From assembly GCA_017302875.1 (NCBI GenBank), contig JAFLCA010000012.1, forward strand, positions 1 through 35,096: a stretch of DNA of 35,096 bases. The letters run 5' to 3'. The position numbers were made by a program, and so were the translations under genes. The DNA is from Deltaproteobacteria bacterium (GTDB taxonomy: Bacteria > Bdellovibrionota_C > UBA2361 > JAFLCA01). Under the pieces are notes generated by a model, which had not been told where the DNA came from, searched no databases, and worked only from the letters and a program-made list of their open reading frames with translations. Positions 8,628 through 16,931 of the stretch are shown here, piece after piece (the first letter of the stretch is position 1; each line of letters begins with the position of its first letter).

Positions 8628-9461
8628 TTGCAAACAGCTTGTAGCGCACCTTTCCAAAACTTCCTGGCGCAACTTGCAGATTCTTTGCATCTTTACTGTA
8701 GTGATTCAGATAACAGGCCGATGAGTACTATAGGAACATGGTTTTGGAATCCCTTTAAGATGCCGCAGGCGTTAGGGAGTTCTGCTGAGTTCCACCATCC
8801 AATAGCGAGCTACACCGTGTTGGTTAGACAATTAAGGTCGGGGTTTTTGAGGCTAGTCGGCCCAACCCTCGGCCTCGCTCTGACCACCCTATTCAGTTCA
8901 CAGGTTCTCGCCCAAACAGCCGCTCCAGCAACAAGCGAATCAAAAGGACTGCGTTCTGCCACGCTGGGACAGACTAATTCCACCTACGATTTCAATTTAG
9001 GCTCGACGTTCGATCGCATCTTAACTGAGACAGCCAGCACCGAGCTGTATGACCCCTTCACCATTAATAACCTCAAACGTATGCAAGCTGAGGCACAGCC
9101 GGATTGGGATCCGGCTGGAATTGATCCCGATCGAACCCGCACCGTCGCTGAACGAGCCTTTTCGATTCAGGCTGGACGGTCCATGATCAATACTCTTAAG
9201 AATTCAGATGTCCGCCAGACCTACTACGATGTGGTTGGCACCTTTAGCAGCGTACAGGAAGCGTTTCGTTTCAGCGTTAGGAACGACGGATCGTCGCTCT
9301 CCGTCGGCAAGAAAGGTACGGGGCAAAAGCTGATAGAGTTTAATGTCGAATTCAATTTGCGTCAGGGATTAGACCCGCAACTGCGTATTGGCCGATCAGG
9401 AAAACTCCACTACGACACCAACCTGAACGCTCCAATGCTTGAATACGGGTTCGCGTTCTAG
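8628..9461 (+). CDS. Exported protein of unknown function with an unusually placed signal segment
   Basis: I do not recognise this protein. A hydrophobic signal-like segment ending in SSQVLAQTA lies at about residues 70-93, so about 63 residues precede it if translation starts at TTG 8628. That start is supported by a strong GAGGAGGG Shine-Dalgarno four to five bases upstream. Alternative in-frame starts directly before the signal segment are GTG 8817 or TTG 8820, but they lack a good ribosome site. The mature part contains AERAFSIQAGRSMINT and a beta-rich end, and the last residue is Phe (YGFAF), as in many outer-membrane proteins. It follows plsB by 12 bases and precedes a lipoprotein gene. 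Confidence 0.7.
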   Translation: MQTACSAPFQNFLAQLADSLHLYCSDSDNRPMSTIGTWFWNPFKMPQALGSSAEFHHPIASYTVLVRQLRSGFLRLVGPTLGLALTTLFSSQVLAQTAAPATSESKGLRSATLGQTNSTYDFNLGSTFDRILTETASTELYDPFTINNLKRMQAEAQPDWDPAGIDPDRTRTVAERAFSIQAGRSMINTLKNSDVRQTYYDVVGTFSSVQEAFRFSVRNDGSSLSVGKKGTGQKLIEFNVEFNLRQGLDPQLRIGRSGKLHYDTNLNAPMLEYGFAF

Positions 9462-9509
9462 TAGCCTCACTCAGCTCATTTTTTTCATTTACTACGAAGG
9501 AATCCCTCC

Positions 9510-11216
9510 ATGACGGTTCTACGCACGCTGCGCCCCGCTCTCCTGGTTACTCTCTTGGTTTTGCTTCCCGCTTGCTCAAAAAAGAGCGAAGAAACCGTTG
9601 AGATTCCGAGCGGCCCGACTCTCGTCGACATCGACATCGCCAAGAAGATTCCAGGCAGCAGTTCTGGGTTCGCTATTTGGGATACCTCCAGTGACGCCTA
9701 CAAGCGCTACGCAGCCAGCCCCTGGGGGCAAAATGGCAGCGCGAATCTTATTAAGACCGTCGAGCAACTCGATGCCACGGGAAAGGGCGACGCGCTCAAG
9801 CCCTTTATTGACGTTCTCCTAAAGACAGGAATTATTGCTTCGAGCCCAGGTCAGCCTGAAGTCCTCAGATCCGGCGTGGCCTTTATCGACTTAGGCACCA
9901 CACCAACAGCCAAGCCAGGACTGGGCGTTTACGTGATGGGAAACGCAGGAGTAAATCTGAACGAGAAGCTCGCTCAGATCGAGCAAACCTTCAAAGACCA
10001 GGGATTTGCCATCGCCAAGCATGAAGGTCCTCCTGCCAGCTTCTCTATCGAGTTGAAGGATAAGGATCCCGGCGCTCCCAGTTTCGGCACCGCTTACTTC
10101 GCCGCCAACGAAAATCTGCTGGGTGTCGTTACCCAGGAAGCTCTTTTGGCGCGTCTCTTTAACCCTGCCAGTGACAATGGGATCGCCACTCTGGTCTCGA
10201 ATCCCACGTACAAAAAGACGCTCGGCAGCGTAGCTAGCCCCTATCAAATCGTACTCGGGTACATGGATGTAACTAACACATTGACCAGATTGCTTACCGC
10301 TGTTCCGACAGAGGATGTGCAGGAGATTCAGGTCGCGTTGAAGTCTCTGCCGCTGGAAGCTATTGGCGTTTCCCAGACCATGGCGCAAAGCCCTGGCAGC
10401 ACTGTGTTAGCTCAGCTCACTCCGCGCGACGATGAACAGAAGCGTTGGATGAGCGCGGTTAGCAGCTCAACCGTGCATCAGACCTTAGCGGCAGTTCCGA
10501 GTGATGCCGTGCTTACCTTGAGCGTTGACGGGTCGGTGCTCGCCAAAATTCGCGATGAGGCCCTACTCGGAATGGATCCCGGCTCAGTTGCACCGCTTAA
10601 GCAGCAGCTGGCGGTGCTTGATTCGATAAAGGATCTGACGATCGCCGTTCGCAATGGAGGAACCGCTTCGCCCTTCCCGGAAATCTTCTTTGTAGTTTCC
10701 GGTTCTAGCGCATCTGCGTTGCAGAGTTCGTTAAAATCGGCAGTGAACGATGCCCTGGCTTCCTTTGGTTTGCAGCTTGGCAAGTGGCAGAGCCGCGAAA
10801 TCGAGGGCTCGAACATGGATTACTTGATGAGTCCGCTCGGAGTTGGTGCGTTTCAGGCTCAGGTTGGAGACTCCATTGTGTTGGCAACTTCGGAAAGCGC
10901 CGTTGTTGACAGCCTAAGAGCTGCCAAGGATTCCTCGAAGAATCTGCAAGCGACCGCCCCGGCAGCAGCGAAGCAGCTGCTGGCAAAGTCTTCCTTCCTT
11001 TCGGTGTATACAAACTTTGAAAGAATCGCAGCGCTTGCGAAATCAGTCCAGGGTAACCTAGCAATGTTCACTGGTGGCCAGGCCGCGCTACCGGACGAAA
11101 CAATGGATCAGCTCCGTCAGATCGGAATCTTTAGCGCGAACCTCGCTTTGAACGGCGACGTTCTCAAAATCGACTCGCGCTACGACGCCGCTCCCGCAGC
11201 TGCTGACGCCAAGTAA
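9510..11216 (+). CDS. Large lipoprotein of unknown function with two similar halves
   Basis: The N-terminus has a lipoprotein signal with lipobox LPAC, putting the lipidated Cys at residue 22, followed by a Lys/Ser/Glu stretch. The roughly 545-residue mature part appears to contain two related halves. Each has a segment reading like A..N/D..LLGVVTQEALLARLF (about 203-222) or VGDSIVLATSESAVVDSL (about 453-470), preceded by beta-rich stretches. This resembles large secreted proteins annotated as DUF3352, but I cannot confirm membership. AAGGA upstream of the ATG supports the start. A strong intrinsic terminator follows 19 bases after the stop. Confidence 0.8.
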   Translation: MTVLRTLRPALLVTLLVLLPACSKKSEETVEIPSGPTLVDIDIAKKIPGSSSGFAIWDTSSDAYKRYAASPWGQNGSANLIKTVEQLDATGKGDALKPFIDVLLKTGIIASSPGQPEVLRSGVAFIDLGTTPTAKPGLGVYVMGNAGVNLNEKLAQIEQTFKDQGFAIAKHEGPPASFSIELKDKDPGAPSFGTAYFAANENLLGVVTQEALLARLFNPASDNGIATLVSNPTYKKTLGSVASPYQIVLGYMDVTNTLTRLLTAVPTEDVQEIQVALKSLPLEAIGVSQTMAQSPGSTVLAQLTPRDDEQKRWMSAVSSSTVHQTLAAVPSDAVLTLSVDGSVLAKIRDEALLGMDPGSVAPLKQQLAVLDSIKDLTIAVRNGGTASPFPEIFFVVSGSSASALQSSLKSAVNDALASFGLQLGKWQSREIEGSNMDYLMSPLGVGAFQAQVGDSIVLATSESAVVDSLRAAKDSSKNLQATAPAAAKQLLAKSSFLSVYTNFERIAALAKSVQGNLAMFTGGQAALPDETMDQLRQIGIFSANLALNGDVLKIDSRYDAAPAAADAK

Positions 11217-11235
11217 GCTAGTAGAACGACATAAA

Positions 11236-11279
11236 AAAACGGCAGAACGAGGTGCATCAAAACCTTGTTCTGCCGTTTT
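11236..11279 (+). terminator. Strong rho-independent terminator after the large lipoprotein gene
   Basis: Arms AAAACGGCAGAACGAGGT (11236-11253) and ACCTTGTTCTGCCGTTTT (11262-11279) pair over 18 positions with one G-U wobble, around an 8-base loop. The stem ends in a U tract on the plus strand and carries an A tract at its base, so it could act in both directions. It ends transcription from the gene finishing at 11216. Confidence 0.88.
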
Positions 11280-11360
11280 ACGCATCCTCTGCCCCATCAC
11301 AATCATCAATTTAAGACGGACGTTCCGCTGACGGAACCGTGGTTTTTTGAAAGGATTGTC

Positions 11361-11585
11361 ATGGACACTGTTGCTAAGCTTTTAGACATCTCCAGCCGCC
11401 TCGAGCACCTTGAAAGCGCCGCTGAATGGATTACGAAAGAAACGGTCCACACTGATAACTCCATCTCTCAAACCGGCACGTTGATTTGCGTTCTGGCCGA
11501 TGATTTACGTGAGCGGGTATGCGCTCTCGTCAAAGAGATTGAAACCAAGACCGCGCGCGAAAAGGAACGCGAAAGTTTTCACTAG
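11361..11585 (+). CDS. Small helical protein of unknown function
   Basis: This is a 74-residue, fully helical-looking protein: MDTVAKLLDISSRLEHLE, then a middle with SQTGTLICVLADDLRERV and a charged end (KTAREKERE). The reading frame is open further upstream to 11265, but that part runs through the terminator stem at 11236-11279, so ATG 11361 is preferred. AAAGGA lies about seven bases before it. A short hairpin GTTCCG-CTGA-CGGAAC (11322-11337) sits in the leader. I know no function; the size and amphipathic pattern would suit a small adaptor or regulator. Confidence 0.65.
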   Translation: MDTVAKLLDISSRLEHLESAAEWITKETVHTDNSISQTGTLICVLADDLRERVCALVKEIETKTAREKERESFH

Positions 11586-11850
11586 CACCAACAGTCTACA
11601 GTTCCCCAGGCTACCCGCATCTTAGCCCTGGCCTTACGGCCCGGAATCGAGGCCTATAGGGCCCAAATAGCCGCCTCCGACAAACCTTGCCTTGATTTAG
11701 GCCCGCGCAGCCTCGCCTTACCAGCGCCGCCTACAGCCCCATCAGAGATATAGCACCTAAATTCAATAGCTTAGCGCTTTTTAGGAGCATATTGCCGAGC
11801 CCCGTGGATATGGGTAATGAAAAGCACGTTGTTCTTGTGGGGCAATACTT
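11586..11850. other. Gene-free 265-bp interval with clustered short inverted repeats
   Basis: No credible reading frame is visible. The first 130 bases contain several small inverted repeats: CCAGGCT/AGCCCTGG with a one-base bulge (about 11606-11631), GGCC-TTAC-GGCC (about 11630-11642) and GGCC-TATAG-GGCC (about 11651-11663). The plus strand is C-rich. The last 100 bases are AT-richer and probably hold the promoter of the next gene. A structured RNA is possible, but nothing I recognise. Confidence 0.3.
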
Positions 11851-12258
11851 ATGGATCGGGTTATTTTGACGTTATCGAGAGCCGGCACTGAAAGCTTCCA
11901 GTCAGCCAAGGCTTCGCTTAGAAATCCCCGCATCGGCGTCATTCCGAAGGAAATCATCACGCTCGGCCTTATCTTGGCCTTACTGCAAATTCTCGACGGA
12001 GTCCTGACCGCAGTCGGAGTTGCGCATCTGGGAACCGAAGTCGAAGGTAACACGCTTATCCGCTTCTTAATGGAACATCTTGGGTATATCCCGGCCCTGG
12101 TCGTAATCAAGACGGTGGCTTTGGGAGTTATCGCTGGAATCTGCGTACTTTCAAGCAAAGTGCAGTGGTTAGAATTCGCGATGAAGGCCGTAATCTGTAT
12201 CTATCTCGGTGCCGCGATTATCCCTTGGGGATTTGTTATCGCCAAGCACATCCTCTAA
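11851..12258 (+). CDS. Small multi-spanning membrane protein, DUF5658-like
   Basis: This 135-residue protein has a polar N-terminus (1-40) and three hydrophobic helices: about 44-62 (LGLILALLQILDGVLTAVG), 81-102 (ALVVIKTVALGVIAGICVL) and 111-132 (MKAVICIYLGAAIIPWGFV). The pattern of a first helix with LDGVLT, then a short loop with EGNTLIR, is what I associate with DUF5658 proteins, whose function is unknown. It faces the Ser/Thr kinase gene tail to tail. The ATG has only a weak G-rich ribosome site. Confidence 0.7.
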   Translation: MDRVILTLSRAGTESFQSAKASLRNPRIGVIPKEIITLGLILALLQILDGVLTAVGVAHLGTEVEGNTLIRFLMEHLGYIPALVVIKTVALGVIAGICVLSSKVQWLEFAMKAVICIYLGAAIIPWGFVIAKHIL

Positions 12259-12263
12259 TTTCG

Positions 12264-12278
12264 GGGACTGCGCGTCCC
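12264..12278. other. Short hairpin between convergent genes
   Basis: GGGAC-TGCGC-GTCCC is a perfect 5-bp stem with a 5-base loop in the 38-bp gap between two genes that end facing each other. No U tract follows on either strand, so it is at best a weak transcription stop or an mRNA-end protector. Confidence 0.25.
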
Positions 12279-12296
12279 ACGCTTTCAGCTTAGTTA

Positions 12297-13652
12297 TTAT
12301 TTGGAATTCTTAGCAGCGGAGTAACCTGCGCTGCGCTGAACGGCAAACTTATAGTGCTCCCGATTCTCGAGATCCACCACTGCGCCACGGATAGCGCCGC
12401 GCTCTTGCGACTCGATCATGAGCTGCAAGCCGCTGCGTTCGCAAAGAATCTTTCCACTCTGCAGATCGACTGGCCCTGAATCACAGCGATCGAGCGCGCT
12501 TTCGAAGCCAACGCCCTGGGAGGAAACATTCAAGCGCAGCTTCTTCAGAGTGCCTGCGATGTTCATAGTGCCGTCGTAAATTCCGCCTTCCAGCGTGACC
12601 GGAGTGCGTAGCAGCGCTCCGATATAGGGCATTCCGAGGGTGCCGCAAGCTAGAATAAGAAGCATCACCGTGCCCGCTATATAGCGAGGTCGGCGCGACA
12701 CCGGGGCCGCATAGGACTGAGAAAGCGCACTAATTTCACAGAAGCGCTTCATTTCCAAGCTCTGCGAGGTCGGCTTACCATGTCCGCCGCCGTCTTCCGT
12801 TACCGACTGGAAGGCATCGAAGGCTTCCCGCATTTCGACTGCGGATTGAAAGCGCATCTCAGGATCGGGATCCAAGGCCCGGTCGATTATATCCAAATAG
12901 CGACGCGGAAGTCCGGTCAGCGTGATGCGCGGGATTTGGAAGCGCGTCTTTATAAGATACTCGAGCGCCTCGTTTCCGTTCTTGTCGCTAAGACGTCGCT
13001 TGCAGGTGAGCAACTCATAGAGCATCAGACCAACCGCGTACAAATCTCCACGCTGGTCATACATACTACCGCGCACATACTCAGGCGGCATGTACTGCGC
13101 CGTACCGAGCAAAACGCCGGTCTTGGTCATGCCGTCCAACTCGCCGCATTTCATGAGTCCTAGATCGCTCAACTTGACGTGACCGTCAGCCGTAATGAGG
13201 ATGTTTTCCAGTTTTATGTCGCGATGCACGATACCGTGGCGATGCAGCTCATGCAGAGCCGAAAGTATCTGCCGAAAGATCGGATCGATTTCGTCGTGCT
13301 GAATGCGACGCGAGCGAAACAGCTCCCCCAGATCTGAGCCGGGGACATACTCCATAGTGAACGCTATCGTTTCGCCGAGCTCGATCAGATCATACGCCTC
13401 GACGATATTGGGGTGCTGAATTTTTTGCAGAATCCGTAATTCAGCGACAAAGCGTTGCAGCGTATTTTCGTCAAAGGCTGCGTTGTTCAAAAGTATTTTG
13501 AGGGCAACTTCGCGTCCGCCCTGCATGCGATCTTTGACGCGATACACCGCTCCCGATGCGCCCTCTCCGACGACCTCGACAACCTCAAAGCGATCCGCCA
13601 AAGCCGGCTTGCTTTTGAGAATTCTGGTGCTTGATGACTGACTTAGATCCAC
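12297..13652 (-). CDS. Membrane-anchored serine/threonine protein kinase
   Basis: This Hanks-type kinase phosphorylates Ser/Thr on proteins at the inner membrane. The N-terminal kinase domain (about 20-285) has the glycine loop GEGASGAV, ATP-anchoring Lys52 in VALKIL, the catalytic HRDIKLEN (143-150), the metal-binding DLG (163-165, where DFG is commoner) and the APE-like PPEY (189-192). A juxtamembrane stretch, one transmembrane helix (about 324-347) and a C-terminal domain of about 100 residues of unknown type follow. The start is GTG 13652, preceded by GAAGGT. That ribosome site lies in the 3' arm of a perfect hairpin at 13656-13678. The FHA protein at 22261-23343 is a natural candidate reader of its phosphorylation, but a link is inference. 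Confidence 0.92.
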   Translation of the reverse strand: MDLSQSSSTRILKSKPALADRFEVVEVVGEGASGAVYRVKDRMQGGREVALKILLNNAAFDENTLQRFVAELRILQKIQHPNIVEAYDLIELGETIAFTMEYVPGSDLGELFRSRRIQHDEIDPIFRQILSALHELHRHGIVHRDIKLENILITADGHVKLSDLGLMKCGELDGMTKTGVLLGTAQYMPPEYVRGSMYDQRGDLYAVGLMLYELLTCKRRLSDKNGNEALEYLIKTRFQIPRITLTGLPRRYLDIIDRALDPDPEMRFQSAVEMREAFDAFQSVTEDGGGHGKPTSQSLEMKRFCEISALSQSYAAPVSRRPRYIAGTVMLLILACGTLGMPYIGALLRTPVTLEGGIYDGTMNIAGTLKKLRLNVSSQGVGFESALDRCDSGPVDLQSGKILCERSGLQLMIESQERGAIRGAVVDLENREHYKFAVQRSAGYSAAKNSK

Positions 13653-13655
13653 AAC

Positions 13656-13678
13656 ACCTTCATCGACCAGATGAAGGT
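13656..13678 (-). promoter_or_regulatory. Hairpin covering the Shine-Dalgarno of the Ser/Thr kinase
   Basis: On the minus strand ACCTTCAT (13678-13671) pairs perfectly with ATGAAGGT (13663-13656) around a 7-base loop. The 3' arm contains GAAGGT, the only ribosome-binding sequence for the GTG start at 13652. Folding would hide it, so translation may be controlled by structure. No U tract follows, so it is not a terminator. Confidence 0.5.
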
Positions 13679-13746
13679 AAAAACTTTAGGCCTGCGGATA
13701 GACCCAAACACCCCTACGATTCGCTCGCCATTTCAATGAGTTAGAG

Positions 13747-14205
13747 CTATTCACGCAGTACGTATTGAATCTTCACCGGCTCTCCCGCCCGCCGAATTTC
13801 GACAAAGCCGTCAGGCAAAGTCACTAGACTGGCTACATAGTTAGGGAAATTGAGCGGATTGTAGACGATGTGATCATGCGCGGCCACCAAGATGTCTCCA
13901 TTCCGCAACCCCAACAAGGCGTAGGCACTCTCTGGTCGCACATCGAAAAAGCGGTACTCAGGCGGTGGTTGCTCTTGATCGCTCATACCGGGAGCGCCAC
14001 GAAACACCAAAACCATGCGAATGTCGTTGGCAGGAGGAGGCCGATCGAGGGCCGCATTCAGCTCCTTTCTAGAAACCGGCAGTTCGATGGTCTTCATTCT
14101 CACGACTGGCGTGCGCGTCTCGCTTATCAGAGATGGGCGAGTCGGTACCGGCTTCGCGCAGCCAACGATGCCGACACACAGCAACGCAACTATTATTCGT
14201 TTCAT
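13747..14205 (-). CDS. Lipoprotein with a GspC-like PDZ region
   Basis: The signal peptide ends in the lipobox IVGC (lipidated Cys16). The mature part reads like the C-terminal portion of type II secretion GspC. A short SRKELNAAL helix comes first (compare ISRSEVNAAL in GspC), then a variable stretch. A PDZ core with YRFFDVRPESAYALLGLRNG and DILV, then a final strand block VEIRRAGEPVKIQYVL, completes it. No other type II secretion gene is in the window. It follows gmk by 13 bases and is probably the last gene of the LPS-gmk unit. It may be a stand-alone PDZ lipoprotein rather than a true secretion component. Confidence 0.7.
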   Translation of the reverse strand: MKRIIVALLCVGIVGCAKPVPTRPSLISETRTPVVRMKTIELPVSRKELNAALDRPPPANDIRMVLVFRGAPGMSDQEQPPPEYRFFDVRPESAYALLGLRNGDILVAAHDHIVYNPLNFPNYVASLVTLPDGFVEIRRAGEPVKIQYVLRE

Positions 14206-14218
14206 ATTTCCATCCTAC

Positions 14219-14863
14219 TTAAAGCGTACAGATCGAGCGAACTTGGTCCTTTGAAATTCGAATCAAGCGAGAGCGCTCGGCTGTCAAAATAGACTGAAGA
14301 TTCCGATAGGTTTCTTCAGCCTCGTCGTTAACTACAAAATAATCCACCGCGCCGGGCTGATCCGCAAGCTCAAGCAACGTTTTGTATTCCCGTTCGGCCG
14401 TGGCGAGGCGGGTCGCCAACTCTGTCGGCGAAATAGATCCCCGCGCGATCAACCTGGCCTTTAAAATAGACACCGAGGGAGGGACGAGGAACACGACAAC
14501 CGTATTCAGAGGCAAGACCTTCTTGAAACGCAGGGCACCCCGAATATCAATATCAAGCAAGAGATCGCTATGACCAGCCAACGCTCGATCCACAGTCGTT
14601 TTCAAAGTACCGTAGCGATGCCCATGGATTTCCTCCCACTCAAAGAAGTCGCCCTGCTGAATGCGCGCCTCGAACTGCTCAGGGGTGACAAAGAAATAAC
14701 TGCTACCGTCGCGTTCACTCGGGCGTGCCGTACGCGTGGTAACCGAGACCGACAAATGGGTCGAATCATGCTGCTCGGAAAGCAGACGTTGTGTGAAGGT
14801 GGTCTTGCCCCCACCCGCTGGACCAATCATGCAAAACAACATTCCCGTGCGCTGTAACTTCAT
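14219..14863 (-). CDS. gmk: Guanylate kinase
   Basis: Guanylate kinase converts GMP to GDP with ATP in the cytoplasm. The P-loop is GPAGGGKTTFT (14-24), followed by the GMP-binding region: SVSVTTRTARPSERDGSSYFFV and then FFEWEEIHGHRYGT, both diagnostic. DLLLDIDIRGAL carries the Walker B-like segment, and the lid region is VFLVPPS with RLIARG. The length of 214 residues is typical (E. coli 207). It begins two bases after the stop of yicC, an arrangement common across bacteria. Confidence 0.97.
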   Translation of the reverse strand: MKLQRTGMLFCMIGPAGGGKTTFTQRLLSEQHDSTHLSVSVTTRTARPSERDGSSYFFVTPEQFEARIQQGDFFEWEEIHGHRYGTLKTTVDRALAGHSDLLLDIDIRGALRFKKVLPLNTVVVFLVPPSVSILKARLIARGSISPTELATRLATAEREYKTLLELADQPGAVDYFVVNDEAEETYRNLQSILTAERSRLIRISKDQVRSICTL

Positions 14864-14865
14864 AC

Positions 14866-15801
14866 TTACTCTACGTTCTGAACCTGTTCTCGGAGCTTTT
14901 CAATTTCGGTCTTCGCATCGACGACCGCGCTTTGAATCGCAGCATCCTGAGCTTTGGACGAAATGGTATTAAATTCTCGACCGAACTCCTGTAAAAGGAA
15001 ATCCAGCTTGCGCCCATTCGGAGTCACCGCGAGGGTGCTTTCAAACTGTGCGAAATGACTGTCTAAGCGCACCAGCTCCTCGCTCACATCAACTTTTTCG
15101 GCAAGCAAGGCAGCTTCGGCGCAAATGCGAGATTCATCAATATGGGCGGCGGCCAAAAGTTTATTCATGCGCTCCTGGAGGCGATTTTGCAGCTCTTCCG
15201 GAGCGCGCAGCGCTTTACGTGCAATCTCGGAACGGATTCCGCGTAACGTCTCTACACGCTGCAGCATATCAAGCCCCAAACGCTTCCCTTCGCTGCGTCG
15301 CATTGAATCCAAGTCCGCCAATGCGGCATCGATGCCCTCCCACAACAAAGTCTTTTCCTGCTCGAGTTGCGCGGGAATCTCCCCAATGTCCAGGACCTCG
15401 CGACGCGCCAAGATGTTCTGGACGGTGTTTTCCAAGGAAACCTCTTTTGCTCCGGCAGCATGGTACGCCGAGCGATACACTTTAAGGTATTGCTCGAAGA
15501 GAGCTTTATCGAAGCGCAATCCCTGGCGCTGCGCTGCCTGAACGGTTCGTGAAACGGATATCTCCACCCGGCCACGCTGTAGTTTTGCTGCAGCACGCTC
15601 GCGCAGCTCCGGCTCGAAGATCGTATACGGTCGCGGAAGCTTGAGCGTACAGTCCAGGTAGCGGCTGTTTACCGTTCTCACTTCAACTTCAACAGAAATT
15701 CCGGCGCGCTTTGCAGTCGCGTGACCGTAGCCGGTCATACTAACGACCTGCACGCCTCGCCCAGCCCCACCTTTTTTTGCAACCGCGCGCGCTTTGCCCA
15801 T
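14866..15801 (-). CDS. yicC: YicC family protein (endoribonuclease-like)
   Basis: YicC proteins are conserved neighbours of gmk and have been characterised as endoribonucleases. The start of the fold is SMTGYGHATA (21-30), followed by EVRTVNSRYLDCTLKLP and RERAAAKLQRGRVEISV. The C-terminus has the family block LQEFGREFNTISSKAQDA and ends in EIEKLREQVQNVE. The N-terminus is 20 residues longer than usual and Lys/Gly/Arg-rich. ATG 15801 is favoured over the internal Met because GAAGG lies about eight bases upstream and the ATG directly abuts the stop of the sugar kinase gene. Confidence 0.93.
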   Translation of the reverse strand: MGKARAVAKKGGAGRGVQVVSMTGYGHATAKRAGISVEVEVRTVNSRYLDCTLKLPRPYTIFEPELRERAAAKLQRGRVEISVSRTVQAAQRQGLRFDKALFEQYLKVYRSAYHAAGAKEVSLENTVQNILARREVLDIGEIPAQLEQEKTLLWEGIDAALADLDSMRRSEGKRLGLDMLQRVETLRGIRSEIARKALRAPEELQNRLQERMNKLLAAAHIDESRICAEAALLAEKVDVSEELVRLDSHFAQFESTLAVTPNGRKLDFLLQEFGREFNTISSKAQDAAIQSAVVDAKTEIEKLREQVQNVE

Positions 15802-16830
15802 TTATGCCTTCTTCTTTGCGACGGCGCTCAAACGCTCAATCTCGTTCTTCAATTTTGGAATTGTGACCGCTACCGTGCCGACCTCCGATACGACTACACC
15901 TGCACCGATGTTCGCAAGATCGCCGGCGACTGCCGGACTTGCGCCAGCTGCCAGCGCAGCAGCAAAAATGGCAGTTACCGTATCACCGGCACCGCTGACA
16001 TCGAACACTTCCTGCGCAACGGTTTCCAAAAATATCGGGCGGTCAGAGTTGGCTGAGATAATCGCCAGCCCGTCCTCTCCGAGCGTAATGACGAGCATGT
16101 CGCTTTTCCACTTCTTAAGCAGGATACGCCCAGCTTCCAGAGTAGAATCGCGATCCGTAATGGTGACACCGGAAGCCAATTCGGCTTCGCGACGATTCGG
16201 CTTCGCGACGGTGACACTTTGGTAAATGGAATAATTTGCCGGGTGTGGATCGAGTACCAACGGGCGCGCCTGCAAACCAATTCGCTTTGCCTGCTGAGCC
16301 TCACTCAACTTCCGGAACAGCGCGTCAGAAATCGCCCCCTTCCCGTAATCTGAGATTATAATACTCTTTGCGCGATCGATGTGCGCATCTACCACGGCGG
16401 CGAACCCCTCGCGTAAAGCAGGTGAGAGCGCGGAGCTATTTTCACGGTCGATACGAAGCATCTGCTGCTTTTGAGCAACCACGCGTGTTTTCAAACTCGT
16501 CGGTCGCCCGCGATCGATAATCACGCCATCTCGCTCGACCTTGTCCTTTTCCAGGAGTTTCAGGACAGTCTGGCCTTCGAGATCATCCCCAATCACTCCA
16601 CATAGGCTGACTTGAACGCCGAGATTGCAAAGATTTCTAACGACGTTCGCCGCGCCGCCGAGTCTATCCTCGACTTGCTTAACATCCACCACCGGCACCG
16701 GCGCTTCAGGCGATACGCGCGCCACCGAGCCCCAAATGTAGCGATCAAGAATAATATCTCCCACAACGAGCATGGGGAGCCCATTTATTTTCTCGATAGT
16801 TTCGAATAGTTCCTGTTTCGAGCAGAGCAC
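15802..16830 (-). CDS. rfaE1: D-glycero-beta-D-manno-heptose-7-phosphate kinase (HldE N-terminal type)
   Basis: This PfkB-family sugar kinase phosphorylates heptose-7-phosphate on the way to ADP-heptose for the LPS inner core. Signatures are MLVVGDIILDRYIWG near the N-terminus, SPEAPVPVV, the first PfkB box RLGGAANVVRNL and the catalytic GAGDT (280-284). Its length of 342 residues matches a single-domain HldE1/RfaE1, with no fused adenylyltransferase. The frame is open to an ATG at 16896, but GTG 16830 has GGGAG seven bases upstream and gives the usual N-terminus, so I chose it. The neighbouring heptosyltransferase genes support the role. Confidence 0.93.
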   Translation of the reverse strand: MLCSKQELFETIEKINGLPMLVVGDIILDRYIWGSVARVSPEAPVPVVDVKQVEDRLGGAANVVRNLCNLGVQVSLCGVIGDDLEGQTVLKLLEKDKVERDGVIIDRGRPTSLKTRVVAQKQQMLRIDRENSSALSPALREGFAAVVDAHIDRAKSIIISDYGKGAISDALFRKLSEAQQAKRIGLQARPLVLDPHPANYSIYQSVTVAKPNRREAELASGVTITDRDSTLEAGRILLKKWKSDMLVITLGEDGLAIISANSDRPIFLETVAQEVFDVSGAGDTVTAIFAAALAAGASPAVAGDLANIGAGVVVSEVGTVAVTIPKLKNEIERLSAVAKKKA

Positions 16831-16931
16831 CTGAATCTCCCAACGTGAAATCCGACTAAAGGCAAAACGAAGTCTAGTACGACCGCAGCATAACAAAACA
16901 GCCGCAAATTTGGCAGCAGCCCCACTTTAGC

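Noticed and set aside
11322..11337. Hairpin GTTCCG-CTGA-CGGAAC with a T run five bases later, as a second terminator
   Set aside because: The stem is short, the T run is displaced, and it lies in the leader of the small gene at 11361. I mention it there but do not call a terminator.
13656..13678. Hairpin before the Ser/Thr kinase as an intrinsic terminator
   Set aside because: No U tract follows on the minus strand; GTTGTGG comes next and contains the start codon.
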